From the NCBI GenBank assembly GCA_009780545.1, contig WQZW01000063.1, positions 1 through 7,468 on the forward strand: a stretch of 7,468 nucleotides of DNA. Reading direction: 5' to 3'. Each line of letters begins with the position of its first letter. Positions within the stretch are counted from its first letter, which is position 1. The translations under genes and the position numbers were made by a program. Below are positions 1-6,240 of this stretch, in pieces. The notes below the pieces were generated by a model that had not been told where the DNA came from, ran no database searches, and saw only the letters and a program-made list of their open reading frames with translations. This DNA comes from Treponema sp. (GTDB taxonomy: Bacteria > Spirochaetota > Spirochaetia > Treponematales > Breznakiellaceae).

Positions 1-72
1 CCATGGGACAAAAGGACCTGGCAAAAAGTCCGGGAGTAATTCTTTTCGTGTCTCAATAGCCTCCCGTCCAAT

Positions 73-177
73 TCAGATATGCAGGAACCTCTCCGTCTCG
101 CCTGTCGGGTCGTAATGCCGGAGGGTCGGTGTCTTGAGGTAGTCCATGACATTGAAGACGGCCGGGAAATTGTCCAT
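73..177 (-). CDS. Possible small hypothetical protein or gene remnant, divergent from purC
   Basis: An ATG at 177 on the reverse strand opens 34 codons that end at a TGA (75-73). The peptide begins MDNFPAVFNVMDYLK and ends ETERFLHI. About 28 of its 34 codons end in G or C, which fits the bias of the pur genes and is the main reason to list it. I see no clear Shine-Dalgarno sequence before the ATG. The frame is open upstream to a TAG at 216-214, and past the TGA it stays open to the window edge, though the codons there no longer favour G/C. It could be a small gene, the end of a decayed gene, or chance. I recognise no family, signal peptide or membrane segment. Confidence 0.3.
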   Translation of the reverse strand: MDNFPAVFNVMDYLKTPTLRHYDPTGETERFLHI

Positions 178-181
178 CGAG

Positions 182-197
182 GTATTACTGATAATAC
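182..197. repeat. AT-rich perfect inverted repeat
   Basis: GTATTA, a four-base centre CTGA, then TAATAC form a perfect palindrome of two 6-base arms in otherwise GC-rich DNA. On the + strand it contains GATAAT (190-195), five of six matches to a sigma-70 -10 box, but the only -35-like sequence, TTGTCC at 170-175, is too close at 14 bases. It may be an operator, part of a promoter in either direction, or chance. Confidence 0.35.
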
Positions 198-314
198 TGT
201 TGGTAACTCTTGCCTAAAGTCAGGTCGAGGCGAAAGTCCCAGGTAATGGGGGAAGTCAGGGAGGCTTGCCCCCCGCATTGATTTCCGGCCCATGTACCTC
301 CCCGCGCTTTCCGG

Positions 315-320
315 TATACT
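315..320 (+). promoter_or_regulatory. Candidate -10 box for purC
   Basis: TATACT matches the sigma-70 -10 consensus at five of six positions, 69 bases before the purC ATG. No good -35 box lies 16-18 bases upstream, and there is no extended -10 TG. If it is used, transcription would start near 326-328, placing the strong leader hairpin at the extreme 5' end of the mRNA. Confidence 0.3.
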
Positions 321-363
321 AAAGTCGCCCCGGTTCCGGGCCCGGAACCGGGGGCGAAACTTT
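321..363 (+). other. Strong leader hairpin upstream of purC
   Basis: Bases 326-340 and 341-356 are near-perfect reverse complements centred on GGGCCC, giving about 15 base pairs with one extra G in the right arm. AAAGT (321-325) can extend the stem by pairing with ACTTT (359-363) across a two-base bulge. The purC Shine-Dalgarno GGAGG begins 10 bases further on. No T-run follows, so it is not a standard intrinsic terminator. A 5' mRNA stabiliser, a regulator-binding site or a translation control element would all fit. Confidence 0.55.
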
Positions 364-388
364 CCGATGAACGGAGGCGGCGGTAGCG

Positions 389-1105
389 ATGGACAGAGGC
401 GAAAGGCTTTACGAAGGAAAGGCAAAGGAACTGTTTGCCACGGACCGGGAGGGGATTCTCCTTCTGGCCTACAAGGACAGCGTCACGGCGTTCAACGGCG
501 AGAAGAAGGACACGATGCCGGGCAAGGGGAGGCTTACCAACGAAATCTCCGCCCTGCTGTTCCGAAGGCTGGCCGAGGCGGGCATCGCCAGTCACTTCAT
601 CGAAAAAATTTCCGAGACCGAGCAGCTGGTCCGGAAGGTCAGGATCATCCCGCTGGAGGTCGTGGTCAGGAACGTCACCGCCGGCAGCCTGGCAAAACGG
701 CTGGGGCTTGCCGAGGGCCGGCACCTGGCCGAACCGGTCGTCGAGTTCTACTACAAGAACGACGACCTGGGCGATCCCCTGCTCACCGTCGATCACGTTC
801 TCCTTTTGGGACTTGCCGACGAACGGCGGATCGCCGAGCTCCGGGAGCGGGCCCTCGAGGTCAACCGTGTCCTGCGGTCCGTTTTTGCCGGTATCGGGAT
901 CACGCTGGTGGACTTCAAGCTGGAGTTCGGCCTTGCCGGGGACGAACTTGTCCTTGCCGACGAGATCTCCCCGGACACCTGCCGGCTCTGGGATTCAGGC
1001 GGGGAAAAGCTGGACAAGGACGTCTACCGGCGGGGGCTGGGGGACATGCTTCCCGGCTACCGTACCGTGCTGGAGCGTCTTTCCGGGGTTGCCTCCGGAA
1101 GGTGA
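389..1105 (+). CDS. purC: Phosphoribosylaminoimidazole-succinocarboxamide synthase (SAICAR synthetase)
   Basis: This cytosolic enzyme joins CAIR and L-aspartate using ATP to make SAICAR. The 238 residues match the usual length of the B. subtilis-type enzyme (about 240). The N-terminal LYEGKAKELF (7-16) is the family's nucleotide-binding opening. PLEVVVRN (88-95), LVDFKLEFG (173-181) and DEISPDTCRLWD (191-202) are the classic signatures, including the substrate-binding segment. The ATG at 389 is chosen because GGAGG lies at 373-377, 11 bases upstream, a slightly long spacing, and because the protein then starts as in its homologs. It is the first + strand gene visible, with purS 317 bases downstream across repeat copy A. 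No lesion is seen. Confidence 0.97.
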   Translation: MDRGERLYEGKAKELFATDREGILLLAYKDSVTAFNGEKKDTMPGKGRLTNEISALLFRRLAEAGIASHFIEKISETEQLVRKVRIIPLEVVVRNVTAGSLAKRLGLAEGRHLAEPVVEFYYKNDDLGDPLLTVDHVLLLGLADERRIAELRERALEVNRVLRSVFAGIGITLVDFKLEFGLAGDELVLADEISPDTCRLWDSGGEKLDKDVYRRGLGDMLPGYRTVLERLSGVASGR

Positions 1106-1162
1106 CGGCCCGGAAGCCGATCGTGGCGGGGAAGAGCGAAGCCTTGCCGTCGAATGCGGATG

Positions 1163-1291
1163 GTCCATCATTCGAAGGATGATGGACTCAGGAGATTTGC
1201 ACGGCAAATCTCCACGCCTTGGTTATGGGGTAAAAGCGTGGAGTTTTGCGGAGCAAAACTCCGAATCCAATCCGACAAAGTCGGATTGGAT
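1163..1291 (+). repeat. Four consecutive perfect hairpins in copy A
   Basis: Hairpin 1 pairs 1163-1171 with 1179-1187 (9 bp, 7-base loop). Hairpin 2 pairs GGAGATTTGC (1191-1200) with 1204-1213 (10 bp, loop ACG). Hairpin 3 pairs GGAGTTTTGC (1240-1249) with 1253-1262 (10 bp, loop GGA). Hairpin 4 pairs ATCCAATCCGAC (1265-1276) with 1280-1291 (12 bp, loop AAA). Hairpins 2 and 3 are variants of one template. CCACGC (1212-1217) can also pair with GCGTGG (1236-1241), bridging them. Confidence 0.8.
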
Positions 1292-1292
1292 C

Positions 1293-1383
1293 GGGGGCGT
1301 TGGGGGGGTGGAACCCCCGCTCGGGGGGTAGCGGAAGCCCCACGGTAGTGGGGGTGGAGCGAAGGGGGGTTCGCCCCCCCTCC
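1293..1383 (+). repeat. Conserved G-run/C-run module of copy A
   Basis: Five G-runs of 5-7 bases (1293-1297, 1302-1308, 1323-1328, 1350-1354, 1364-1369) alternate with C-runs. CCCCC at 1314-1318 can pair either with the G-run before it (loop TGGAA) or with the one after it (loop GCTC), so two hairpins are mutually exclusive. CCCCAC (1338-1343) pairs with GTGGGG (1348-1353). GGGGGG (1364-1369) pairs with 1374-1379 through a TTCG loop, and GGAG (1356-1359) can close an outer stem with CTCC (1380-1383). No T-run follows, so it is not a typical terminator. Confidence 0.7.
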
Positions 1384-1422
1384 ATGATAAGGCTTGAATT
1401 TTCCGTTGACAGGAAGGGAACT

Positions 1423-1683
1423 ATGTGCGAAGTAAAGGTTTTCGTGACGTTGCGGGAGAGCATTCTCGACCCGGCCGGTACCGCCGTCAAGGGTTCGCTG
1501 CACAAGCTCGGTTTCGGCGAGGTCGCCGACGTCCGCATCGGCAAATACATCGTCCTGAAGCTGGAGGATTGCGAAAATGCCGAGGAGCGGGTAAGGGAGA
1601 TGTGCGAAAAGCTGTTGGCCAACACCGTAATGGAAGATTTCCGCTTCGAGATACGGGAAATCGAGGGCGGGGGCCGGCAATGA
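1423..1683 (+). CDS. purS: FGAM synthase subunit PurS
   Basis: PurS is the small subunit that bridges PurQ and PurL in the split formylglycinamidine ribonucleotide synthase. It is not catalytic and helps pass ammonia between the two. The 86-residue product is of usual size. It carries the family core [17 protein letters not shown] (15-31), the stretch [11 protein letters not shown] (37-47) and the C-terminal [17 protein letters not shown] (61-77). The ATG at 1423 is chosen because GGAAGG (1412-1417) lies 5 bases upstream and homologs begin just before a K-V-x-V-T-L strand. An in-frame ATG at 1384, in the end of repeat copy A, would add 13 residues but has no comparable ribosome site. The stop overlaps the purQ start by 4 bases. 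Confidence 0.95.
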   Translation: MCEVKVFVTLRESILDPAGTAVKGSLHKLGFGEVADVRIGKYIVLKLEDCENAEERVREMCEKLLANTVMEDFRFEIREIEGGGRQ

Positions 1684-2345
1684 GATTTGCCGTGCCGGTG
1701 TTCCCCGGCTCCAACTGCGACGTCGATATGTACCATGCCGTAAAGGACGAGCTGGGGCAGGAGGCGGTCCTGGTCCGCCATGACAGGACCGACCTGGACG
1801 GTTTCGACGCGATCCTGCTGCCGGGCGGTTTCTCCTACGGCGACTACCTCCGCTGCGGGGCCCTGGCAAGCCTTTCCGGTATCGTTGCGGCCCTCCGCAA
1901 GGCCGACCGGGAGGGCAAGCCGATCCTCGGGGTCTGCAACGGCTTCCAGATACTTACCGAGGCCGGCCTGCTCCCCGGGGCGCTGCTCCGGAACCGGGGG
2001 ATCCGGTTCGTCTGCAAAACCGTCGAGCTTCGGGTGCGGGACGACGACACGGTCTTCACCTCGCGGTACGCCAAGGGCGAGATCATCCGCATCCCCATAG
2101 CCCATGGCGAGGGCAACTACCACTGCGACGAGGCCGTCCTTAAGGAACGGGGCCGCATCGTGTTCACCTACGAGGACAATCCCAACGGCAGCCTGGCCGA
2201 CATCGCCGGGATCTGCAACAAACGGGGCAACGTGCTGGGGATGATGCCCCATCCGGAGCGGGCCGTGGACAAACTGCTGGGAAGCGACGACGGGCTGCGC
2301 CTGTTTCGGGGCATCCTGCAAAGCTGGAGGGAAACATGCCGGTAA
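1680..2345 (+). CDS. purQ: FGAM synthase subunit PurQ, glutamine amidotransferase
   Basis: PurQ is the class I glutaminase subunit of the FGAM synthase complex and supplies ammonia to PurL. The 221 residues are close to the usual length (about 227). The catalytic triad is visible: Cys86 in GVCNGFQ, and His191 and Glu193 in [24 protein letters not shown] (47-61) forms the oxyanion region, and [10 protein letters not shown] (141-150) is typical of PurQ. The ATG at 1680 overlaps the purS TGA, and the protein starts [12 protein letters not shown] as expected. It overlaps purL by 10 bases at its 3' end. Confidence 0.97.
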   Translation: MRFAVPVFPGSNCDVDMYHAVKDELGQEAVLVRHDRTDLDGFDAILLPGGFSYGDYLRCGALASLSGIVAALRKADREGKPILGVCNGFQILTEAGLLPGALLRNRGIRFVCKTVELRVRDDDTVFTSRYAKGEIIRIPIAHGEGNYHCDEAVLKERGRIVFTYEDNPNGSLADIAGICNKRGNVLGMMPHPERAVDKLLGSDDGLRLFRGILQSWRETCR

Positions 2346-4582
2346 CGAGGGAACCGTCCCCGGGGGAAATCGAGGAAGGCAGGCTGTACCTGGGCATGGG
2401 GATGACCGAGGAGGAGTTTGCCCGGGTCAAGGAACTCCTGTCCCGCCCGCCGAACTACACCGAGCTGGGGCTTTTTTCGGTGATGTGGTCGGAGCACTGT
2501 TCCTACAAGAACTCGAAAGTGCTGCTCCGGCAGTTCCCCTCGACCGGCGAGCGCATCCTGCAGGGGCCGGGTGAGGGCGCCGGAATCGTGGACATCGGGG
2601 ACGATCAGGCGGTGGTCTTCAAGATGGAAAGCCACAATCATCCCTCGGCGGTCGAGCCTTTCCAGGGAGCGGCCACCGGAGTCGGCGGCATCGTCCGGGA
2701 CGTGTTCTCGATGGGGGCAAGGCCGGTGGCCATCCTCAACTCGCTCCGTTTCGGCGAGCTTGACGGCAAGGGCAGGGAACGGACAAAGTACCTGTTCGGC
2801 GAGGTGGTCGCCGGGATCGCCGCCTACGGGAACTGCGTGGGGATTCCCACCGTGGGGGGCGAGATCCACTTCGACCCTTGTTACGAGGCCAATCCCCTGG
2901 TCAACGCCATGTGCGTGGGGCTTATCGACCATGCCGGCATCCGCCGGGGCGTGGCGGAAGGGGAGGGCAACACGGTGATGTACGTCGGGGCCGCCACCGG
3001 ACGGGACGGCATCCACGGGGCCACCTTCGCCAGCGAGGAACTTTCGGCGGAGTCCGAGAAGAAGCGGCCCTCGGTTCAGGTCGGCGATCCGTTCATGGAA
3101 AAGCTCCTCATCGAGGCCTGCCTCGAGGTGACGGGGAATCCGGCCCTGGTCGGCATTCAGGACATGGGGGCCGCCGGCCTGATCTCCTCCTCCTCGGAGA
3201 TGGCGAGCAAGGCCGGCATGGGGCTGGAGCTGCATCTGGACTCGGTCCCCCAGCGGGAATCCGGGATGAGCGCCTACGAGATGATGCTCTCCGAATCCCA
3301 GGAACGGATGCTGCTGGTGGTGACCAAAGGAAAGGAACGTGAGATCGTCGATGCCTTCCTGAGGCACGGCCTGCATGCGGTGGCCGTGGGGAAGGTTACT
3401 TCCGACAAGCTGATCAAAATCTTCCATAAAGGGGAGCTTGTCGCCGAGGTTCCGGCCGATGCCCTCACCAAGGGCGCCGTCGAATACCGGAAGCCCTCGA
3501 GGGAACCGGAAGCCCGGCGCGATGCCGTTCCGGTAACCGGGCTCCGGCCGGTGGAGGATTACGGAAAAACGATCCTGGCCCTGCTTTCCCGCCCGACCGT
3601 GGCCTCCAAGGAATGGGTTTTCTCCCAGTACGACCAGCAGGTCCGCACCAATACCGTGGTCCTTCCGGGCCGGGCCGATGCCGCCGTCATCCGGATTCGG
3701 GGAACCCGGAAGGCGCTGGCCCTGACGACCGACTGCAACGCCGGCTACGTTTTCCTCGATCCCCGGACCGGCGGACGGATCGCCGTGGCCGAGGCCGCAC
3801 GGAACATCGTCGCATCCGGCGGCATTCCCCTTGCCCTCACCGACTGCCTTAACTTCGGCAGCCCGGAAAACCCGGAGATCTTCTGGCAGATGGAGCAGGC
3901 GGTCAAGGGAATCTCCGAGGCGGCCCTTGAGCTGGGAACTCCGGTGGTCAGCGGCAACGTTTCCCTGTACAACGAGCGGGGCGGCGTCCCCATCCACCCG
4001 ACCCCGACCGTCGGCATGGTGGGCCTGATTCGGGACCCGGGCCACATCACCACGCAGGACTTCAAGAAGGCCGGGGACGAAATCTTCCTTATCGGGGAAA
4101 CCTTCGCCGAATTCGGGGGTAGCGAGCTGCAGCGGATGCAGGAAGGCGGCGCGATCTCCGGCCTTCCCCCGGAACTCGATCTCGAACGGGAAAAAGCCGT
4201 CCAGGAATCGCTGGGCCGGGCCATCGCTTCCGGCCTCGTGGCCTCGGCCCACGACCTTTCCGAAGGCGGCCTTGCCGTGGCCCTCGCCGAATCGCTGATC
4301 GCGGCAAAGGACGGGCTGGGTGCCGACATCGTTCTGGACGAATCCGCCGGGCCCGATCCGGACGTCCTGCTGTTTTCCGAAAGCCAGTCGAGGTTCCTGG
4401 TCGGCGTTCGGCCGGAACGCGCCGCCGAATTCCTGAAGGCCGTTCCGGCCGCCCGGCGCATCGGCACCGTAACCGATTCCGGCCGGCTGATCCTGCGGTT
4501 CGGGCAACGGCTTCTGGCCGACCTTTCCCTGCGGGAGATGAAAAAAGCCTACGAGGAGGCCCTGCCGTGTTTGCTGAAATGA
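2336..4582 (+). CDS. purL: FGAM synthase subunit PurL, small (PurS/PurQ-dependent) type
   Basis: PurL is the ATP-dependent synthetase subunit that turns FGAR and PurQ-derived ammonia into FGAM. At 748 residues it is the small form (B. subtilis about 742), not the ~1,300-residue fused enzyme of enterobacteria. [11 protein letters not shown] (51-61) with His54, and ESHNHPSA (98-105) with His100, are the conserved active-site histidine motifs. [20 protein letters not shown] (78-97) leads into the second. The second half repeats the AIRS-like fold, with [17 protein letters not shown] near 636-652. GGAGG (2326-2330) lies 5 bases before the ATG. The start overlaps purQ by 10 bases and the end overlaps purF by 16. 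No disruption is seen. Confidence 0.97.
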   Translation: MPVTREPSPGEIEEGRLYLGMGMTEEEFARVKELLSRPPNYTELGLFSVMWSEHCSYKNSKVLLRQFPSTGERILQGPGEGAGIVDIGDDQAVVFKMESHNHPSAVEPFQGAATGVGGIVRDVFSMGARPVAILNSLRFGELDGKGRERTKYLFGEVVAGIAAYGNCVGIPTVGGEIHFDPCYEANPLVNAMCVGLIDHAGIRRGVAEGEGNTVMYVGAATGRDGIHGATFASEELSAESEKKRPSVQVGDPFMEKLLIEACLEVTGNPALVGIQDMGAAGLISSSSEMASKAGMGLELHLDSVPQRESGMSAYEMMLSESQERMLLVVTKGKEREIVDAFLRHGLHAVAVGKVTSDKLIKIFHKGELVAEVPADALTKGAVEYRKPSREPEARRDAVPVTGLRPVEDYGKTILALLSRPTVASKEWVFSQYDQQVRTNTVVLPGRADAAVIRIRGTRKALALTTDCNAGYVFLDPRTGGRIAVAEAARNIVASGGIPLALTDCLNFGSPENPEIFWQMEQAVKGISEAALELGTPVVSGNVSLYNERGGVPIHPTPTVGMVGLIRDPGHITTQDFKKAGDEIFLIGETFAEFGGSELQRMQEGGAISGLPPELDLEREKAVQESLGRAIASGLVASAHDLSEGGLAVALAESLIAAKDGLGADIVLDESAGPDPDVLLFSESQSRFLVGVRPERAAEFLKAVPAARRIGTVTDSGRLILRFGQRLLADLSLREMKKAYEEALPCLLK
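4554..4559 (+). promoter_or_regulatory. Shine-Dalgarno that sets the purF GTG start
   Basis: AGGAGG lies inside the end of purL, 7 bases before the GTG at 4567. The in-frame ATG at 4579 is 19 bases away, too far for good use. The site therefore supports the GTG start and the full 11-residue propeptide. Confidence 0.8.
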
Positions 4583-5982
4583 GGGGACTGAACGAGGAAT
4601 GCGGCGTTTTCGGCATCTGGGGGCACAAGGACGCGGCCAGGCTCGCCTACTACGGTCTGCACAGCCTGCAGCACCGGGGACAGGAAGGCGCCGGCATCGT
4701 GGTCAAGGACGGCGACAGCCTTTCCAGGCACCGGGGGCTGGGGCTGGTTTCGGAAGTTTTCTCCCGGGATGTCCTGGAATCGTTTGAGGGCACGGCGGCG
4801 ATCGGCCATGTCCGCTACAGCACCGTGGGCAAGAACGAGCTGGAGAACGTCCAGCCCCTGCTGTTTCACTTCGAGCGCGACAGCCTGGCCCTCTGCCACA
4901 ACGGCCAACTGGTCAACGCGAAAACCCTCAGGCGGGAACTGGAGGGGCAGGGGAGCATCTTCCAGACAAACTCGGATTCGGAAGTGATGGCCCACCTGAT
5001 CAAGCGGAATCCCCGGGGAAACACCGTGGAGACCCTCAAGGAAGCGTTCGGCAGGATCAAGGGCGGATTCACTTACATCCTCTTCACCCAGGACGGCATG
5101 GTCGCCGCCCGCGATCCCAACGGCCTGCGTCCGCTGTCGCTCGGCTGGCTGGGAAACGCCTTCGTGGTCGCCTCGGAGACCTGCGCCCTGGACATCATCG
5201 GGGCCTCCTTCGTCCGGGACGTCCGCCCGGGCGAGATGATCTTCATCAACGACAAGGGGATGAGGGCGGAGATGTTCGCCGACGGCACCGACCTGGCCAT
5301 CTGCAGCATGGAGTTCATCTATTTTGCGAGGCCGGATTCCGACATCGCCGGGGTGAACGTCCACACGGCCCGCAAGAACATGGGGAAGATCCTCGCCCGG
5401 GAAGCGCCGGTCAAGGCCGACGTGGTAACCGCCGTGCCGGATTCCGGCGTTTCGGCGGCCATCGGGTTTGCCGAGGCATCCGGCATTCCCTACGAGATCG
5501 GGCTGATCAAGAGCCGCTACGTGGCCAGGACCTTCATCCAACCCTCGCAGGAACTCCGGGAACTGGGGGTCAAGATGAAGCTTTCCGCCGTGCGGGGCGT
5601 GGTTTCCGGCAAAAGCGTGGTGGTGGTGGACGATTCCATCGTGCGGGGCACGACCACGAAACGGATCGTCCGGCTGCTCCGGGAAGCCGGGGCGGCCGCC
5701 GTCCATGTCAGGGTTTCCTCCCCCCAGATCCGCTATCCCTGCTTTTACGGCATCGACATCCAGACCGCGGGCGAACTGATCGGCTTCGGCAATTCGCCCG
5801 AGGAGATACGGGCGATCATCGGCGCCAACTCGCTGTCCTTCCTCAGCGAGGAGGGACTGATGGACGCGGTGGGAATCCAGGTGGACAACAAATACCGGGG
5901 ACTGTGCATGGCATACTTCAACGGAGATTATCCGACGGAACTATACGATTACCGGGATGACGTTCCGGTATCCGTTGGATGA
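4567..5982 (+). CDS. purF: Amidophosphoribosyltransferase (glutamine PRPP amidotransferase), Bacillus type
   Basis: PurF catalyses the first committed step, PRPP plus glutamine to 5-phosphoribosylamine. It starts with GTG and has an 11-residue propeptide ([11 protein letters not shown]) before the nucleophile Cys12 in ECGVFG, exactly as in B. subtilis. The Ntn glutaminase domain comes first, including RYST near 83-86 and HNG at 111-113. The phosphoribosyltransferase domain follows, with the PRPP loop [13 protein letters not shown] (351-363). Family knowledge places the B. subtilis [4Fe-4S] ligands at four cysteines. Here Cys246 (ICSME), Cys392 (PCFYG) and Cys447 (CMAY) are present, but the fourth position is Tyr450 (TAC at 5914-5916). 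The stop codon lies within the first bases of repeat copy B. The length, 471 residues, is normal. Confidence 0.97.
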   Translation: MFAEMRGLNEECGVFGIWGHKDAARLAYYGLHSLQHRGQEGAGIVVKDGDSLSRHRGLGLVSEVFSRDVLESFEGTAAIGHVRYSTVGKNELENVQPLLFHFERDSLALCHNGQLVNAKTLRRELEGQGSIFQTNSDSEVMAHLIKRNPRGNTVETLKEAFGRIKGGFTYILFTQDGMVAARDPNGLRPLSLGWLGNAFVVASETCALDIIGASFVRDVRPGEMIFINDKGMRAEMFADGTDLAICSMEFIYFARPDSDIAGVNVHTARKNMGKILAREAPVKADVVTAVPDSGVSAAIGFAEASGIPYEIGLIKSRYVARTFIQPSQELRELGVKMKLSAVRGVVSGKSVVVVDDSIVRGTTTKRIVRLLREAGAAAVHVRVSSPQIRYPCFYGIDIQTAGELIGFGNSPEEIRAIIGANSLSFLSEEGLMDAVGIQVDNKYRGLCMAYFNGDYPTELYDYRDDVPVSVG

Positions 5983-5983
5983 T

Positions 5984-6069
5984 GGAATCCGGAGGTTTGC
6001 GGAGCAAATCTCCGGGCATCGGTTGTCGGAATCCGGGGTCTGCGGAGCAAATCTCCGGGCATCGGTTCC
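5984..6069 (+). repeat. Imperfect tandem duplication in copy B
   Basis: A 44-base unit (5984-6027) is followed directly by a 42-base unit (6028-6069). Both start GGAATCCGG and share a 27-base identical core, TGCGGAGC to ATCGGTT, with one indel and one substitution before it. Unit 1 folds as CCGGAGGTTTGC (5989-6000) with 6004-6015, 12 bp with one G-U and a GGA loop. Unit 2 has mismatches and a weaker stem. Copy A carries related hairpins at 1191-1213 and 1240-1262. Confidence 0.8.
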
Positions 6070-6081
6070 GGCGGTAAAGGC

Positions 6082-6204
6082 GGGGCGTTGCGGGGTGGAA
6101 CCCCGCTCGGGGGGTAACGGAAGCCGAAGGTTGTCGCCGGCTATCGCTTTGCGACAGCCGGCGACAACTTTTGGCTGGAGTGAAGGGGGGTTCGACCCCC
6201 CTCC
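6082..6204 (+). repeat. Conserved G-run/C-run module of copy B
   Basis: The module reads GGGGCGTTGC, then GCGGGG (6090-6095) pairing with CCCCGC (6101-6106) around the loop TGGAA, then GGGGGGTAACGGAAGCC (6109-6125). After the central hairpin it resumes with CTGGAGTGAA, and GGGGGG (6185-6190) pairs with 6196-6201 around TTCGA. The corresponding first stem of copy A has G-C pairs where this copy has C-G at the second pair, so the pairing is kept although bases differ. Confidence 0.7.
6122..6176 (+). other. Long near-perfect hairpin in copy B
   Basis: Bases 6122-6142 pair with 6156-6176 over 21 continuous pairs, two of them G-U, including a perfect 13-bp core (6130-6142 with 6156-6168). After one A-C mismatch, TCGC (6144-6147) pairs with GCGA (6151-6154) around TTT. 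At the same place copy A has only a 6-bp hairpin with different sequence, so this looks like a replaceable cassette. T-run length is too short for a terminator. Confidence 0.8.
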
Positions 6205-6240
6205 ATGGTAAAATTGAAATCCGTGGTACGGGAGATGACG

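Larger units (their letters stand above)
178..388 (+). promoter_or_regulatory. purC upstream region / leader
   Basis: These 211 bases hold no convincing gene and lie between the possible reverse-strand ORF and purC. They should carry the promoter of the pur operon if it starts here. Within them are an AT-rich palindrome, a -10-like hexamer and a strong hairpin, listed separately. I looked for the purine, glycine and tetrahydrofolate riboswitch cores and recognised none. I found no PurR box I could defend. Confidence 0.45.
1163..1406 (+). repeat. Composite hairpin repeat, copy A (purC-purS gap)
   Basis: This stretch is an almost unbroken run of hairpins followed by a G-run/C-run module, and it matches copy B between purF and purM. 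Shared pieces are GGATGATGGA at the 5' side, a GGAG.TTTGC hairpin, a GGTAAA spacer, the G/C module, the block ending CCCCCCTCCATG, and a weaker match TAA..TTGAA..TCCGT that runs to about 1406. No transposase or clear target-site duplication is visible. The 55 bases between purC and the element (1106-1162) show nothing I recognise. Boundaries are estimated from the alignment with copy B. Confidence 0.75.
5977..6224 (+). repeat. Composite hairpin repeat, copy B (purF-purM gap)
   Basis: This is the second copy of the family seen in the purC-purS gap, in the same orientation. It begins with GGATGATGGA, which also contains the purF TGA, and runs through two tandem hairpin units, the GGTAAA spacer, the G/C module, a long central hairpin and the end block CCCCCCTCCATG. 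A weaker match to copy A continues to about 6224. It fills nearly the whole gap, ending only about 16 bases before the purM start. No coding sequence is credible inside it. Confidence 0.75.

Noticed and set aside
3..59. Short + strand frame MGQKDLAK... ending at TAG 57-59
   Set aside because: Only 18 codons, with poor G/C at third positions, no upstream context in the window and no recognisable motif.
185..796. Reverse-strand 203-codon open frame over the purC leader and start
   Set aside because: Most of it is antisense to purC, and the rest crosses the leader hairpin. There is no homology I can recognise.
1364..1383. Intrinsic terminator before purS
   Set aside because: The stem is strong but is followed by TCCATGATAAGG, with no T-run. 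The same holds for copy B at 6185-6204.
1406..1411. TTGACA, a perfect -35 hexamer before purS
   Set aside because: A matching -10 would fall near 1429-1434, inside purS, where the sequence does not resemble TATAAT. It also overlaps the purS ribosome site.
1188..2321. Reverse-strand open frame spanning repeat copy A, purS and purQ
   Set aside because: It is another antisense shadow of confident genes, and its end runs through hairpin repeats. No ribosome site or family motif supports it.
2168..4507. A 779-codon open frame on the reverse strand opposite purL
   Set aside because: It mirrors a well-supported purL in GC-rich DNA with strong third-position bias, which keeps antisense frames open. 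Its translation is rich in Gly, Pro, Arg and His and shows no recognisable family.
4579..4581. ATG at 4579 as the purF start (ATGA overlap with purL)
   Set aside because: It would shorten the propeptide to 7 residues and lies 19 bases from the AGGAGG site, whereas the GTG at 4567 has a 7-base spacing and matches the Bacillus N-terminus.
6185..6204. tRNA T-arm-like sequence (GGGGG, TTCGA, CCCCC) in copy B
   Set aside because: There is no acceptor stem, anticodon arm or D-arm at the right spacing. The resemblance is limited to one hairpin with a TTCGA loop.
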